Positions 6,892 to 12,114 of a DNA stretch of 13,842 bases are shown piece by piece. Every line of letters begins with the position of its first letter. Within the stretch, counting starts at the first letter, position 1. The stretch is from Candidatus Nanohalarchaeota archaeon (lineage in GTDB: Archaea > EX4484-52 > B79-G9), in contig JAUVEK010000022.1 of NCBI GenBank assembly GCA_030594795.1, positions 1 to 13,842 of the forward strand. Direction: 5' to 3'. Below the pieces are notes generated by a model that was given only the letters and a program-made list of their open reading frames with translations, made no database searches and had not been told where the DNA came from. A program made the translations under genes and the position numbers.

Positions 6892-7153
6892 AATCGGGCG
6901 CGTATGCGTAAAAACAAGAGGAAGAAACGCAGGCAAATACTGCGTAATAACAGAAATAACAGACGACAACTACGTAACCATAGCAGGCCCGAAATCCCTA
7001 AACAAGATAAAATCAAAAAAATGCAACATAGCGCACCTTGCCCTGACAGACAAAAAACTACAAATCAAAGACAAGGCAAAAGAATCAGACATAGAAAAGG
7101 CGCTAGAAAGCGCAAAACTAACCGAAACCTTCAAGCAGGGATTGAAACTCTAG
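6878..7153 (+). CDS. rpl14e: 50S ribosomal protein L14e (eL14)
   Basis: eL14 of archaeal length (91 residues), an SH3-like RNA-binding protein. It starts MVAIEIGRVCVKTRGRNAGK with the family pattern IGRVCVKxxGRxAGKYCVI, followed by the strand NYVTIAGP and the RCNIxHL-like segment KKCNIAHLALTDKKLQI. The C-terminal helix EKALESAKLTETFKQG is short. The ATG at 6878 lies inside L34e, 14 nt before its end, with AGGTGG upstream as binding site. The stop at 7151-7153 is only 6 nt from the converging stop of the hepT gene on the other strand, so a terminator for both must lie within the coding ends or be absent. Confidence 0.92.
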   Translation: MVAIEIGRVCVKTRGRNAGKYCVITEITDDNYVTIAGPKSLNKIKSKKCNIAHLALTDKKLQIKDKAKESDIEKALESAKLTETFKQGLKL

Positions 7154-7159
7154 ATAAAA

Positions 7160-7504
7160 TCAATCAGAAACAGCACGAATCAACTCTTTAATTTTGCTCT
7201 TCAATTCATCCAACTCATTCTTTACAATATCCCACACAATCTCTACATCCACATCCCAATACTTATGAACCACCTGATTCCTGAAATTCTTTATATCCCT
7301 CCAGGGTATATCACCATATTTGTCCTTGACCTCATCCGGTATCTGGCTCACTGACTCCCCTATTATCTCCAATGACCTCGAAACCGCATAAATTGTTTTG
7401 TCATCTTTTCTGAAATCATCAAAACTCATACCAGAGACGAATCTCTGGATTTTATCAATATTCTCAACAATATCATCCAAAAACAGCTTATATTCTCGCT
7501 TCAT
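7160..7504 (-). CDS. hepT: HepT-like toxin (DUF86, HEPN RNase)
   Basis: Toxin of the HepT/MntA type VII toxin-antitoxin family: an all-helical HEPN ribonuclease. The 114-residue product has the catalytic motif RX4HXY in RNQVVHKY (Arg75, His80, Tyr82). The preceding SLEIIGESVSQIP and DIPWRDIKNF segments are typical of DUF86. In studied pairs the cognate MntA adenylylates the motif tyrosine to silence the RNase. The start at 7504 (MKREYKLFLDDI) overlaps the end of mntA by 17 nt and matches the family N-terminus; an upstream in-frame start would add 29 unrelated residues inside mntA. Codons end in T far more often than in the flanking ribosomal genes, a sign of separate origin. All key residues are present, so the toxin looks intact. 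Confidence 0.9.
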   Translation of the reverse strand: MKREYKLFLDDIVENIDKIQRFVSGMSFDDFRKDDKTIYAVSRSLEIIGESVSQIPDEVKDKYGDIPWRDIKNFRNQVVHKYWDVDVEIVWDIVKNELDELKSKIKELIRAVSD

Positions 7505-7793
7505 ACCGCTTACCCTGCAATATATATGGTCTGAGTTCCTCCCGTACATACTTCGGCTTAACCAAATCAACTTCGCAATTAAACAGATCATTCAAAAAAT
7601 TCATAAGCCCGGAACAATCCCTGAAAAGCCCTCTGCCTTTTCGAAACTCCACAAGAAAATCAATATCACTCCCTTTCTTCTGCTCACCGCAGGCATACGA
7701 ACCAAAAAGAGCAAGCCGCCTAACCCCAAATACCTTTATCTCTTCTCTATTCTTCTCCAGCTTCTTCAATATAGAATCTCTCGTCAATACCAT
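7488..7793 (-). CDS. mntA: MntA-like antitoxin (minimal nucleotidyltransferase)
   Basis: Minimal nucleotidyltransferase antitoxin partner of HepT. The 101-residue product carries GSX10DXD in GSYACGEQKKGSDID (Gly31, Ser32, Asp43, Asp45) and a third acidic position in CEVDLV (Asp76), the metal-binding set of polymerase-beta-type AMP transferases. The segment IKVFGVRRLALFGSYA just before is also typical. Known members add AMP to a tyrosine of HepT. It is the first gene of a two-gene operon on the - strand. A TATA box about 26 nt upstream places the transcript start at or next to the ATG at 7793, consistent with a leaderless message; a TTG at 7799 would add two residues. It was probably acquired with hepT. 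Confidence 0.9.
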   Translation of the reverse strand: MVLTRDSILKKLEKNREEIKVFGVRRLALFGSYACGEQKKGSDIDFLVEFRKGRGLFRDCSGLMNFLNDLFNCEVDLVKPKYVREELRPYILQGKRYEARI

Positions 7794-7813
7794 AGACAAC
7801 TATTGACACTCAC

Positions 7814-7823
7814 AAAATATAAA
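7814..7823 (-). promoter_or_regulatory. TATA box for the mntA-hepT operon
   Basis: On the - strand the sequence reads TTTATATTTT. Its centre is about 26 nt upstream of the mntA ATG at 7793, which predicts a transcript beginning at the start codon. It lies in the 83-nt divergent spacer shared with truB. Confidence 0.55.
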
Positions 7824-7844
7824 CTTTGTTATCATTTACTCAAC

Positions 7845-7854
7845 AAATATAAAA
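7845..7854 (+). promoter_or_regulatory. TATA box for truB
   Basis: AAATATAAAA, centred about 27 nt before the truB ATG at 7877. No Shine-Dalgarno sequence precedes that ATG (the last bases are AATCCC), so the message is probably leaderless. Confidence 0.5.
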
Positions 7855-7876
7855 CTTCCAAGTTCATTAAAATCCC

Positions 7877-8860
7877 ATGGAAGACACAGAAAAAATACTC
7901 ACAAAGACAGAATGGCTCGAAAAATCCCGCGCAAAAACCGACCAAAAATACGGCTGCTATCCAGACAAAAGAGACATACAAACCCACATCAAAAACGGCC
8001 TCATAATCCTCGACAAGCCAAAAGGTCCCACCTCCCACCAGGCCGCAGCCTGGGTGCGCGACATCTTTGACCTGAAAAAAGCAGGCCACTCAGGCACTCT
8101 CGACCCCGGCGTAACCGGCGTGCTCCCGGTACTCCTTGAAAACGCGACAAAAATAATACCTGCGCTCGTACGCGGCAAAAAAGAATACATCTGCCTCATG
8201 CAGCTCCACACAGGCATCCCACAAAAACAAATCATGGAAACCGCAAAATTATTCACAGGTAAAATAGAGCAAATGCCCCCCGTAAAATGCGCAGTAAAAA
8301 GAGAGCTAAGAACAAGAGAGATCTACTCACTTGACATACTCGAAATAGAGGAAAGATACGTCCTCTTCAGGGCAGAAACAGAAGCAGGAACATACATCAG
8401 AACCCTCTGCACAGACTTCGGCAAAAAACTAAAAACAACAGCCCACATGCAGGAACTGAGGCGCACCAAAGCAGGTTCACTCCCCGAAGAGCAATCACAC
8501 ACCTTGCAGGACATAAAAGACGCTTATGAATTCTACAAAGAAGAAAAAAACGAAAAATACTTAAGAGACATAATAAAACCCCTCGAAGCAGGAGTAAGCC
8601 ACATCCCAAAAATAATAATCAAAGACTCGGCAATATCTGCAATATGCCACGGCGCCCCCCTGCACATAGGCGGAATAGCAAAACACACAAAAGACATAAA
8701 AAAAGACGAATTAATAGCAATAATGAGCCTGAAAGGCGAACTGGTAGCATTGGGTAACTCAACAATGGACTCAAAAACAATCCAAAAGAACAAAACCGGC
8801 ATAGCATCAAGAGTATTAAGAGTAATAATGCCAGAGAACACATACCCACGAACATGGTAA
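7877..8860 (+). CDS. truB: tRNA/rRNA pseudouridine synthase, Cbf5/TruB type
   Basis: Archaeal Cbf5 is the catalytic subunit of H/ACA ribonucleoproteins and can also act on U55 of tRNA. The 327-residue product has an N-terminal lead, then GLIILDKPKGPTSHQ (41-55) and the catalytic motif AGHSGTLDPGVTGVLPV with Asp76 as nucleophile. Further on are PPVKCAVKRELRTREIY and AGTYIRTLCTDFG (190-202), and a C-terminal PUA domain from about residue 245 with the GAPLHIGGIAK turn. The ATG at 7877 lacks a ribosome binding site but lies one TATA-to-start distance from a promoter, so a leaderless transcript is likely. In many archaea truB/cbf5 follows L14e directly; here the toxin-antitoxin pair separates them. 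The next gene follows after 20 nt. Confidence 0.94.
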   Translation: MEDTEKILTKTEWLEKSRAKTDQKYGCYPDKRDIQTHIKNGLIILDKPKGPTSHQAAAWVRDIFDLKKAGHSGTLDPGVTGVLPVLLENATKIIPALVRGKKEYICLMQLHTGIPQKQIMETAKLFTGKIEQMPPVKCAVKRELRTREIYSLDILEIEERYVLFRAETEAGTYIRTLCTDFGKKLKTTAHMQELRRTKAGSLPEEQSHTLQDIKDAYEFYKEEKNEKYLRDIIKPLEAGVSHIPKIIIKDSAISAICHGAPLHIGGIAKHTKDIKKDELIAIMSLKGELVALGNSTMDSKTIQKNKTGIASRVLRVIMPENTYPRTW

Positions 8861-8880
8861 AGATAAAAGGAGGAAATCAA

Positions 8881-9087
8881 ATGCCCGTAGACAAAAAACT
8901 AATGGAAATCCTTGCATGCCCAAAATGCAAAGGAAATGTAAAAGAAGAGAGCATGTTCATAACATGCAAAAAATGCAAACTCGCATACCCTATACTTGAC
9001 AAAGACATCCCCGACATGCTGATAGAAGACGCATGGCCTTTGGAAAAAGCAAAAAAATCAAAATTTAAGCACACAATAAAAATATAA
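8881..9087 (+). CDS. Trm112-like zinc ribbon protein (UPF0434/YcaR family)
   Basis: The 68-residue product matches the Trm112/UPF0434 pattern: KKLMEILACPKCKGNV, then ITCKKCKLAYPILDKDIPDMLIEDA. Cys13, Cys16, Cys29 and Cys32 form one zinc ribbon. Trm112 proteins in archaea and eukaryotes activate and stabilise methyltransferases that modify tRNA, rRNA and release factor; the short bacterial members are less well understood. A strong AAGGAGG site at 8867-8873 fixes the ATG at 8881; the in-frame start at 8854 lies inside truB. It is 20 nt after truB, so both probably share a transcript devoted to RNA modification. The stop codon lies inside the TATA box of the following tRNA gene. Confidence 0.82.
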   Translation: MPVDKKLMEILACPKCKGNVKEESMFITCKKCKLAYPILDKDIPDMLIEDAWPLEKAKKSKFKHTIKI

Positions 9088-9088
9088 A
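9081..9088 (+). promoter_or_regulatory. TATA box for tRNA-Ser(UGA)
   Basis: AATATAAA overlaps the stop codon of the Trm112-like gene. Its centre is about 29 nt before the tRNA 5' end at 9114, placing transcription start 2-4 nt upstream of the mature end. Confidence 0.45.
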
Positions 9089-9113
9089 AGACTCCACAAA
9101 ATGTATCCCCGAT

Positions 9114-9234
9114 GTCGAGGTCGCCTAGCTCGGTATGGCGCCGGTCTTGAATCATAAAAGCAAAGAATGCGCTTTTATCCACGCAAACCGGTGTCCGCAA
9201 GGACTCGGGAGTTCGAATCTCTCCCTCGACGCCA
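9114..9234 (+). tRNA. tRNA-Ser(UGA) with 34-nt intron, CCA encoded
   Basis: The acceptor stem pairs GTCGAGG (9114-9120) with CCTCGAC (9224-9230), with discriminator G9231 and an encoded CCA (9232-9234). The anticodon stem CCGGT/ACCGG (9141-9145 with 9187-9191) encloses anticodon TGA at 9148-9150. A long variable arm (GTCC-GCAA-GGAC, 9193-9204) is diagnostic of a serine tRNA. The T-arm is GGGAG-TTCGAAT-CTCTC. The loop is interrupted after A37 by an intron at 9152-9185. It lies just upstream of the S13 gene, a placement also seen in other archaea. Confidence 0.93.
9152..9185 (+). other. tRNA-Ser intron (position 37/38)
   Basis: An 8-bp hairpin (ATAAAAGC 9154-9161 with GCTTTTAT 9171-9178) forms the intron helix. 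Three of four central-helix pairs can form between loop bases 9146-9149 and 9180-9183, so the bulge-helix-bulge is slightly relaxed. Confidence 0.75.
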
Positions 9235-9239
9235 TATTC

Positions 9240-9247
9240 TTTATAAA
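9240..9247 (+). promoter_or_regulatory. TATA box just downstream of tRNA-Ser
   Basis: TTTATAAA. The predicted start is near 9270, which coincides with an ATG opening a 16-codon ORF. It could also be an upstream promoter of the S13 operon. Confidence 0.4.
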
Positions 9248-9291
9248 CAAAAAAACACAGTAGAATAACATGAAGCACAAAAAAGGAACCA

Positions 9292-9328
9292 TCCACAAAA
9301 GTGGACAGAACTATCCATAAAAGTGGAT
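9292..9328 (+). repeat. two tandem palindromes TCCAYAAAAGTGGA, 22 nt apart
   Basis: TCCACAAAAGTGGA at 9292-9305 and TCCATAAAAGTGGA at 9314-9327 differ at one base. Each is an inverted repeat (TCCAC/GTGGA) around AAAA, and their centres are 22 nt apart, about two helical turns. The arrangement looks like a paired operator upstream of the S13 TATA box. If transcribed, each would form a 5-bp hairpin. Confidence 0.7.
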
Positions 9329-9357
9329 TTACAAAAACTAAAACCCTCTAACCAACC

Positions 9358-9365
9358 TTTATAAA
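9358..9365 (+). promoter_or_regulatory. TATA box for the S13-S4-S11-RpoD operon
   Basis: TTTATAAA. The predicted transcript start near 9387 gives a leader of about 130 nt before the S13 TTG, long for an archaeal mRNA and rich in hairpins. Confidence 0.6.
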
Positions 9366-9396
9366 GTTAACGCCACAAAGAGAAATACTATAATTA

Positions 9397-9485
9397 CTTG
9401 TAACAACTACAAGCTAAAATTGGTTGCTTAATCCATAGAGATTAAGCATAAAAAAGTCCAATTGAATTCTAACAGCTTTTAGAAT
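9397..9485 (+). ncRNA. structured 5' leader of the S13 operon (candidate cis-regulatory RNA)
   Basis: Three helical units fit one strand. Helix 1 is CTTGTA/TACAAG (9397-9402 with 9408-9413, 5-nt loop). Helix 2 is GCTTAATC/GATTAAGC (9426-9433 with 9440-9447) enclosed by an outer AATTGG/CCAATT (9418-9423 with 9458-9463). Helix 3 is ATTCTAA/TTAGAAT (9466-9472 with 9479-9485). They lie between a TATA box and the ribosome binding site. Leaders of ribosomal operons can bind one of their own products, such as S4; whether this one does is unknown. It does not match a class I recognise. Confidence 0.45.
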
Positions 9486-9505
9486 CATAAGGACCTTACA
9501 GAAAC

Positions 9506-9512
9506 AGGTGAT
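9506..9512 (+). promoter_or_regulatory. ribosome binding site AGGTGAT deciding the TTG start of S13
   Basis: AGGTGAT, followed after 3 nt by TTG at 9516. No ATG occurs until residue 11 of the protein, which would cut conserved N-terminal sequence. Confidence 0.7.
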
Positions 9513-9515
9513 ACC

Positions 9516-9965
9516 TTGACAAGATTCGAAAACATAGTACGAGTCATGAACACGGACCTTGACGGCGACAAAAACATAGTCTACGCACTGACAAACATCA
9601 AAGGCATCAGCTACAACCTCTCAAAAGCAATAATATACTCTTCAAAAGTAGACCAGGAAAAAAAACTAAAAGACCTCGACGAAAAAGAAACCAAAGAACT
9701 CGAAAAAATAATACAAAACCCGGAAGCGTCAAACATCCCCACGTGGCTCTTAAACCGCAACAGGGACAACGCAACCGGCAAAGACATGCACATAACCGGC
9801 ACAGACATAACCATAACAACCCGCGAAGACATCAACCGCCTGAGAAAAATCAGGTCATACCGCGGAATCAGGCACGAGCTGGGGCTGCCCACACGCGGCC
9901 AGAGAACAAGATCCTCATTCAGAAAAGGAAAAAAAGTAGGCGTAGTCAAGAAAAAGAAAGAATAA
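9516..9965 (+). CDS. rps13: 30S ribosomal protein S13 (uS13)
   Basis: uS13 sits in the small-subunit head and contacts the P-site tRNA and the large subunit. The 149-residue archaeal form begins RFENIVRVMNTDLDGDKNIVYALTNIKGI (residues 3-31), with the helix-two-turn-helix region. It ends with the hallmark KIRSYRGIRHELGLPTRGQRTRSSFRKGK and a lysine-rich end. The start is TTG at 9516, supported by AGGTGAT just upstream. It is first in the S13-S4-S11-RpoD unit and follows a structured leader of about 130 nt. S4 follows after 20 nt. Confidence 0.95.
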   Translation: MTRFENIVRVMNTDLDGDKNIVYALTNIKGISYNLSKAIIYSSKVDQEKKLKDLDEKETKELEKIIQNPEASNIPTWLLNRNRDNATGKDMHITGTDITITTREDINRLRKIRSYRGIRHELGLPTRGQRTRSSFRKGKKVGVVKKKKE

Positions 9966-9985
9966 TCTAGACATAGGTGAAACAC

Positions 9986-10711
9986 TTGGGAGACCCGAAA
10001 AAACAACACAAGCACTACAGCAATGTCAAAAGACCTTGGGATAAGGACAGGATAGAGCAGGAAAAAACAATAGTCCAGAAATACGGCACCCGCAGAAAAA
10101 AAGAACTGCGAAAAGCAGAAACAATCCTGAGAAACCTGCGACAGCGCGCAAGAGCACTCATTGGAAGCAAAAACGAAAAAGAAGAAGCCTTACTGCTAAA
10201 AAAAACATACGAACAGGGACTGACAGAAAAAGAAGCAACCATAGACTCAATCTTGGGCCTCAAAATAGATTCCATACTTGAGAGGCGCCTCCAGACCATG
10301 CTGCTCAAAAAAAATCTCGCAAACACCCCGCTGCAGGCAAGACAATTCATAACCCACGGGCACATCGCTATTGACAGCATAAAAGTCACCTCACCAAGCT
10401 ACCTCACAAAGATACACGAAGAAAACAAAATCACCTACATTCCAAAATCAAGCTTAAACCAGACATTTAAACCAAAAGAAAAAGAAGAGCCTAAACCAAA
10501 AAAAACACCTGAGAAAGAAACCAAACCCAAAAAAACAGCAAAAGAAGAAAAAGACAAGGAACCAAAAAAAGAAGAGCCAAAAACAGAAAAAGCTCAGGAA
10601 AAAGAAAGTTCTGCACCCAAAAAAGAAATAAAAAAAGATGACAAAAAAGAAGCAGCACCAGAAAAGCCACAAAAGAACGAAAAAGAAATAAAGGCGAAAA
10701 AAGATGAATGA
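9986..10711 (+). CDS. rps4: 30S ribosomal protein S4 (uS4) with charged C-terminal tail
   Basis: uS4 is a primary 16S rRNA binder in small-subunit assembly. Residues 1-160 are the archaeal protein: MGDPKKQHKHYSNVKRPWDK at the start, RRKKELRKAETILRNLRQRARALIG, then the S4 RNA-binding domain (about 94-160, ILERRLQTMLLKKNLANTPLQARQFITHGHIAID). From about residue 162 to 241 there is a low-complexity Lys/Glu/Pro/Ala tail of mixed charge. The family's usual N-terminus is MGDP, so the start is TTG at 9986, 5 nt after AGGTGA (9975-9980); the GTG at 9977 lies within that site. The last 8 nt overlap S11. Confidence 0.95.
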   Translation: MGDPKKQHKHYSNVKRPWDKDRIEQEKTIVQKYGTRRKKELRKAETILRNLRQRARALIGSKNEKEEALLLKKTYEQGLTEKEATIDSILGLKIDSILERRLQTMLLKKNLANTPLQARQFITHGHIAIDSIKVTSPSYLTKIHEENKITYIPKSSLNQTFKPKEKEEPKPKKTPEKETKPKKTAKEEKDKEPKKEEPKTEKAQEKESSAPKKEIKKDDKKEAAPEKPQKNEKEIKAKKDE

Positions 10712-11117
10712 ACACCACGACACCAGAAGAAGCAAACCCAAATGGGGAATAGCACACATCTACAGCAGTTTCAACAACACCATAATCCACATCACAGACA
10801 TCACAGGCTCAGAAACAATATCAAGATACTCATCAGGCATGATAACAGACAAGGGTCACCTGCAGGGAACACCTTACCCGTCCATGCAGGCATCAAAACG
10901 CGCCGCAGAAGAAGCACGAGAAAAAGGAATAACTGCAGTGCACGTAAACGTGCGCGCAACAGGCGGCCACAACGCAAAAACCCCTGGAAAAGGCGCGCAG
11001 CCGGCAATAAGAGCACTGATACAGGGCGGACTCAGGCTCGGCAAAATCGAGGACCTGACCCCAATTCCCCATGACAGCACCCGCAAAGCAGGCGGACGAA
11101 GAGGCCGGAGGATATAA
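10704..11117 (+). CDS. rps11: 30S ribosomal protein S11 (uS11)
   Basis: uS11 lies on the small-subunit platform beside the mRNA exit. The 137-residue product has WGIAHIYSSFNNTIIHITDITG, then SGMITDKG, the helix QASKRAAEEAREKGI, VHVNVRATGGHNAKTPGKGAQPAIRAL and the conserved basic end ending GGRRGRRI. The ATG at 10704 overlaps the S4 end by 8 nt, which implies translational coupling. The last codons form the GGAGGAT binding site for rpoD. No tail is added, in contrast to S4 just before it. Confidence 0.96.
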   Translation: MNEHHDTRRSKPKWGIAHIYSSFNNTIIHITDITGSETISRYSSGMITDKGHLQGTPYPSMQASKRAAEEAREKGITAVHVNVRATGGHNAKTPGKGAQPAIRALIQGGLRLGKIEDLTPIPHDSTRKAGGRRGRRI

Positions 11118-11118
11118 A

Positions 11119-11895
11119 ATGAAACTCAAAATCCTAAAAAACAAAAACAGCGAACTCAAATTCGAAATGCAGGACACCACACCCGTATTTGCAAACACTC
11201 TTCGAAGAACAATGATCACAAAAACAAACACCCTCGCCATCGACACAATCGACATCCACACAAACTCATCAGCCCTCTACAACGAAATACTCGCCCACCG
11301 CATCGGCATGATAGCACTCAAATTCAAAGACACACTCAAAAGAACCGACGAATGCACATGCAAAGGGAAAGGATGCATAAACTGCGAAGTAAAGTTCATC
11401 CTCAAGAAAAGCGGGCCATGCACAGTATACTCAAAAGACTTCAAATCAACAGACAGGGGCGTTAAACCAACAACAGGAGACATTATTATTGTAAAACTGC
11501 TCGAAGATCAGGAACTGAACCTCGAAGCAACAGCCAGACTGGGTACATGGCCAGAACACGCCAAATGGCAGTCATCAAACATCGGCTACCAATTCTACCC
11601 TGAACTGGAAACAAGCAAAGACTGCGACATGTGCGGGATTTGCGCAAAAGAATGCCCGAAATCCTTAATAGACACAACAAAAAAAATAAAACTAAAAGAC
11701 AGCTACGAATGCGACCTTTGCGGCAAATGCGTCGATGTATGCCCGAAAAAAGCATTAACATTAACAAAAGACAGCACAAGAATAATATTCAACATAAAAT
11801 CAGTGTCAGGCATGGAACCAAAAGATATTGTCACAAACGCGACAAAAACACTAAAATCAGACCTTACTACACTATCAAAAGAATTAAAATCATAA
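11119..11895 (+). CDS. rpoD: DNA-directed RNA polymerase subunit D (Rpo3) with ferredoxin-like domain
   Basis: Archaeal Rpo3, counterpart of bacterial alpha and eukaryotic Rpb3, which nucleates polymerase assembly with Rpo11, Rpo10 and Rpo12. The 258-residue product opens with the alpha-like motif MQDTTPVFANTLRRTMI (residues 17-33) and has a Cys cluster C79, C81, C86, C89 (CTCKGKGCINC). It contains an inserted ferredoxin-like domain at about 165-215. Two complete CxxCxxCxxxCP motifs are present (C169, C172, C175, C179 and C198, C201, C204, C208), enough for two [4Fe-4S] clusters. GGAGGAT before ATG 11119 decides the start; an upstream in-frame start inside S11 would add 16 residues. Such clusters are known in Rpo3 of some archaea. 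Confidence 0.95.
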   Translation: MKLKILKNKNSELKFEMQDTTPVFANTLRRTMITKTNTLAIDTIDIHTNSSALYNEILAHRIGMIALKFKDTLKRTDECTCKGKGCINCEVKFILKKSGPCTVYSKDFKSTDRGVKPTTGDIIIVKLLEDQELNLEATARLGTWPEHAKWQSSNIGYQFYPELETSKDCDMCGICAKECPKSLIDTTKKIKLKDSYECDLCGKCVDVCPKKALTLTKDSTRIIFNIKSVSGMEPKDIVTNATKTLKSDLTTLSKELKS

Positions 11896-11974
11896 AACCC
11901 TTATGCAACCATAGGCCAAAATCCGCTATTCAATCTCAGGCTTCAGCGCACTAAAAATAAACCATTAATGGCCT

Positions 11975-12084
11975 GCAGGGGTACCCGAGTTGGCCAAAGG
12001 GGCAGGACTTAAGATAAAAATCACAAACCCATAAGATATCCTGTAGGCGCAGGTCTTACGAGGGTTCGAATCCCTTCCCCTGCA
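11975..12084 (+). tRNA. tRNA-Leu(UAA) with 24-nt intron
   Basis: The acceptor stem pairs GCAGGGG (11975-11981) with CCCCTGC (12077-12083), with discriminator A12084; CCA is not encoded. The anticodon stem CAGGA/TCCTG (12003-12007 with 12039-12043) encloses anticodon TAA at 12010-12012. A long variable arm and the T-arm GAGGG-TTCGAAT-CCCTT complete a class II leucine tRNA. The intron follows G37. The gene separates rpoD from L18e, a leucine tRNA placement also described in haloarchaeal ribosomal clusters. Its last 26 nt are identical to the end of the second tRNA-Leu of this window. Confidence 0.93.
12014..12037 (+). other. tRNA-Leu intron (position 37/38)
   Basis: Loop bases CTTA (12008-12011) pair perfectly with TAAG (12032-12035), giving 3-nt bulges at both splice sites. 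The inner intron helix is essentially missing, so this is a relaxed bulge-helix-bulge. Confidence 0.75.
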
Positions 12085-12114
12085 TAGCAACCAAAAAATC
12101 AAGACGTGAAAAAC

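Larger units (their letters stand above)
9235..9515 (+). other. 281-nt non-coding region upstream of S13
   Basis: There is no convincing gene here. It holds a TATA box at 9240-9247 with a possible 16-codon leaderless ORF at 9270-9320, two near-identical palindromes at 9292-9305 and 9314-9327, a second TATA box at 9358-9365, three hairpin regions between 9397 and 9485, and the AGGTGAT binding site of S13 at 9506-9512. Confidence 0.7.

Noticed and set aside
7398..8006. 202-codon + strand frame
   Set aside because: Antisense to hepT/mntA and running into the start of truB out of frame; low-complexity composition, no motifs, and the - strand genes have full catalytic motifs.
8877..9296. 139-codon open frame on the - strand
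   Set aside because: It runs antisense through tRNA-Ser and the Trm112-like gene; the GEIRTPESLRTP-type peptide is the usual spurious translation of an antisense tRNA.
9397..9485. C/D or H/ACA guide RNA in the S13 leader
   Set aside because: No matching pair of C and D boxes, and no convincing K-turn plus ACA at the right distance; hairpins alone do not support a guide RNA.
9235..9515. Integrated element attached at tRNA-Ser
   Set aside because: No integrase gene and no repeated tRNA 3' end were seen in the window; the palindromes do not match the tRNA.
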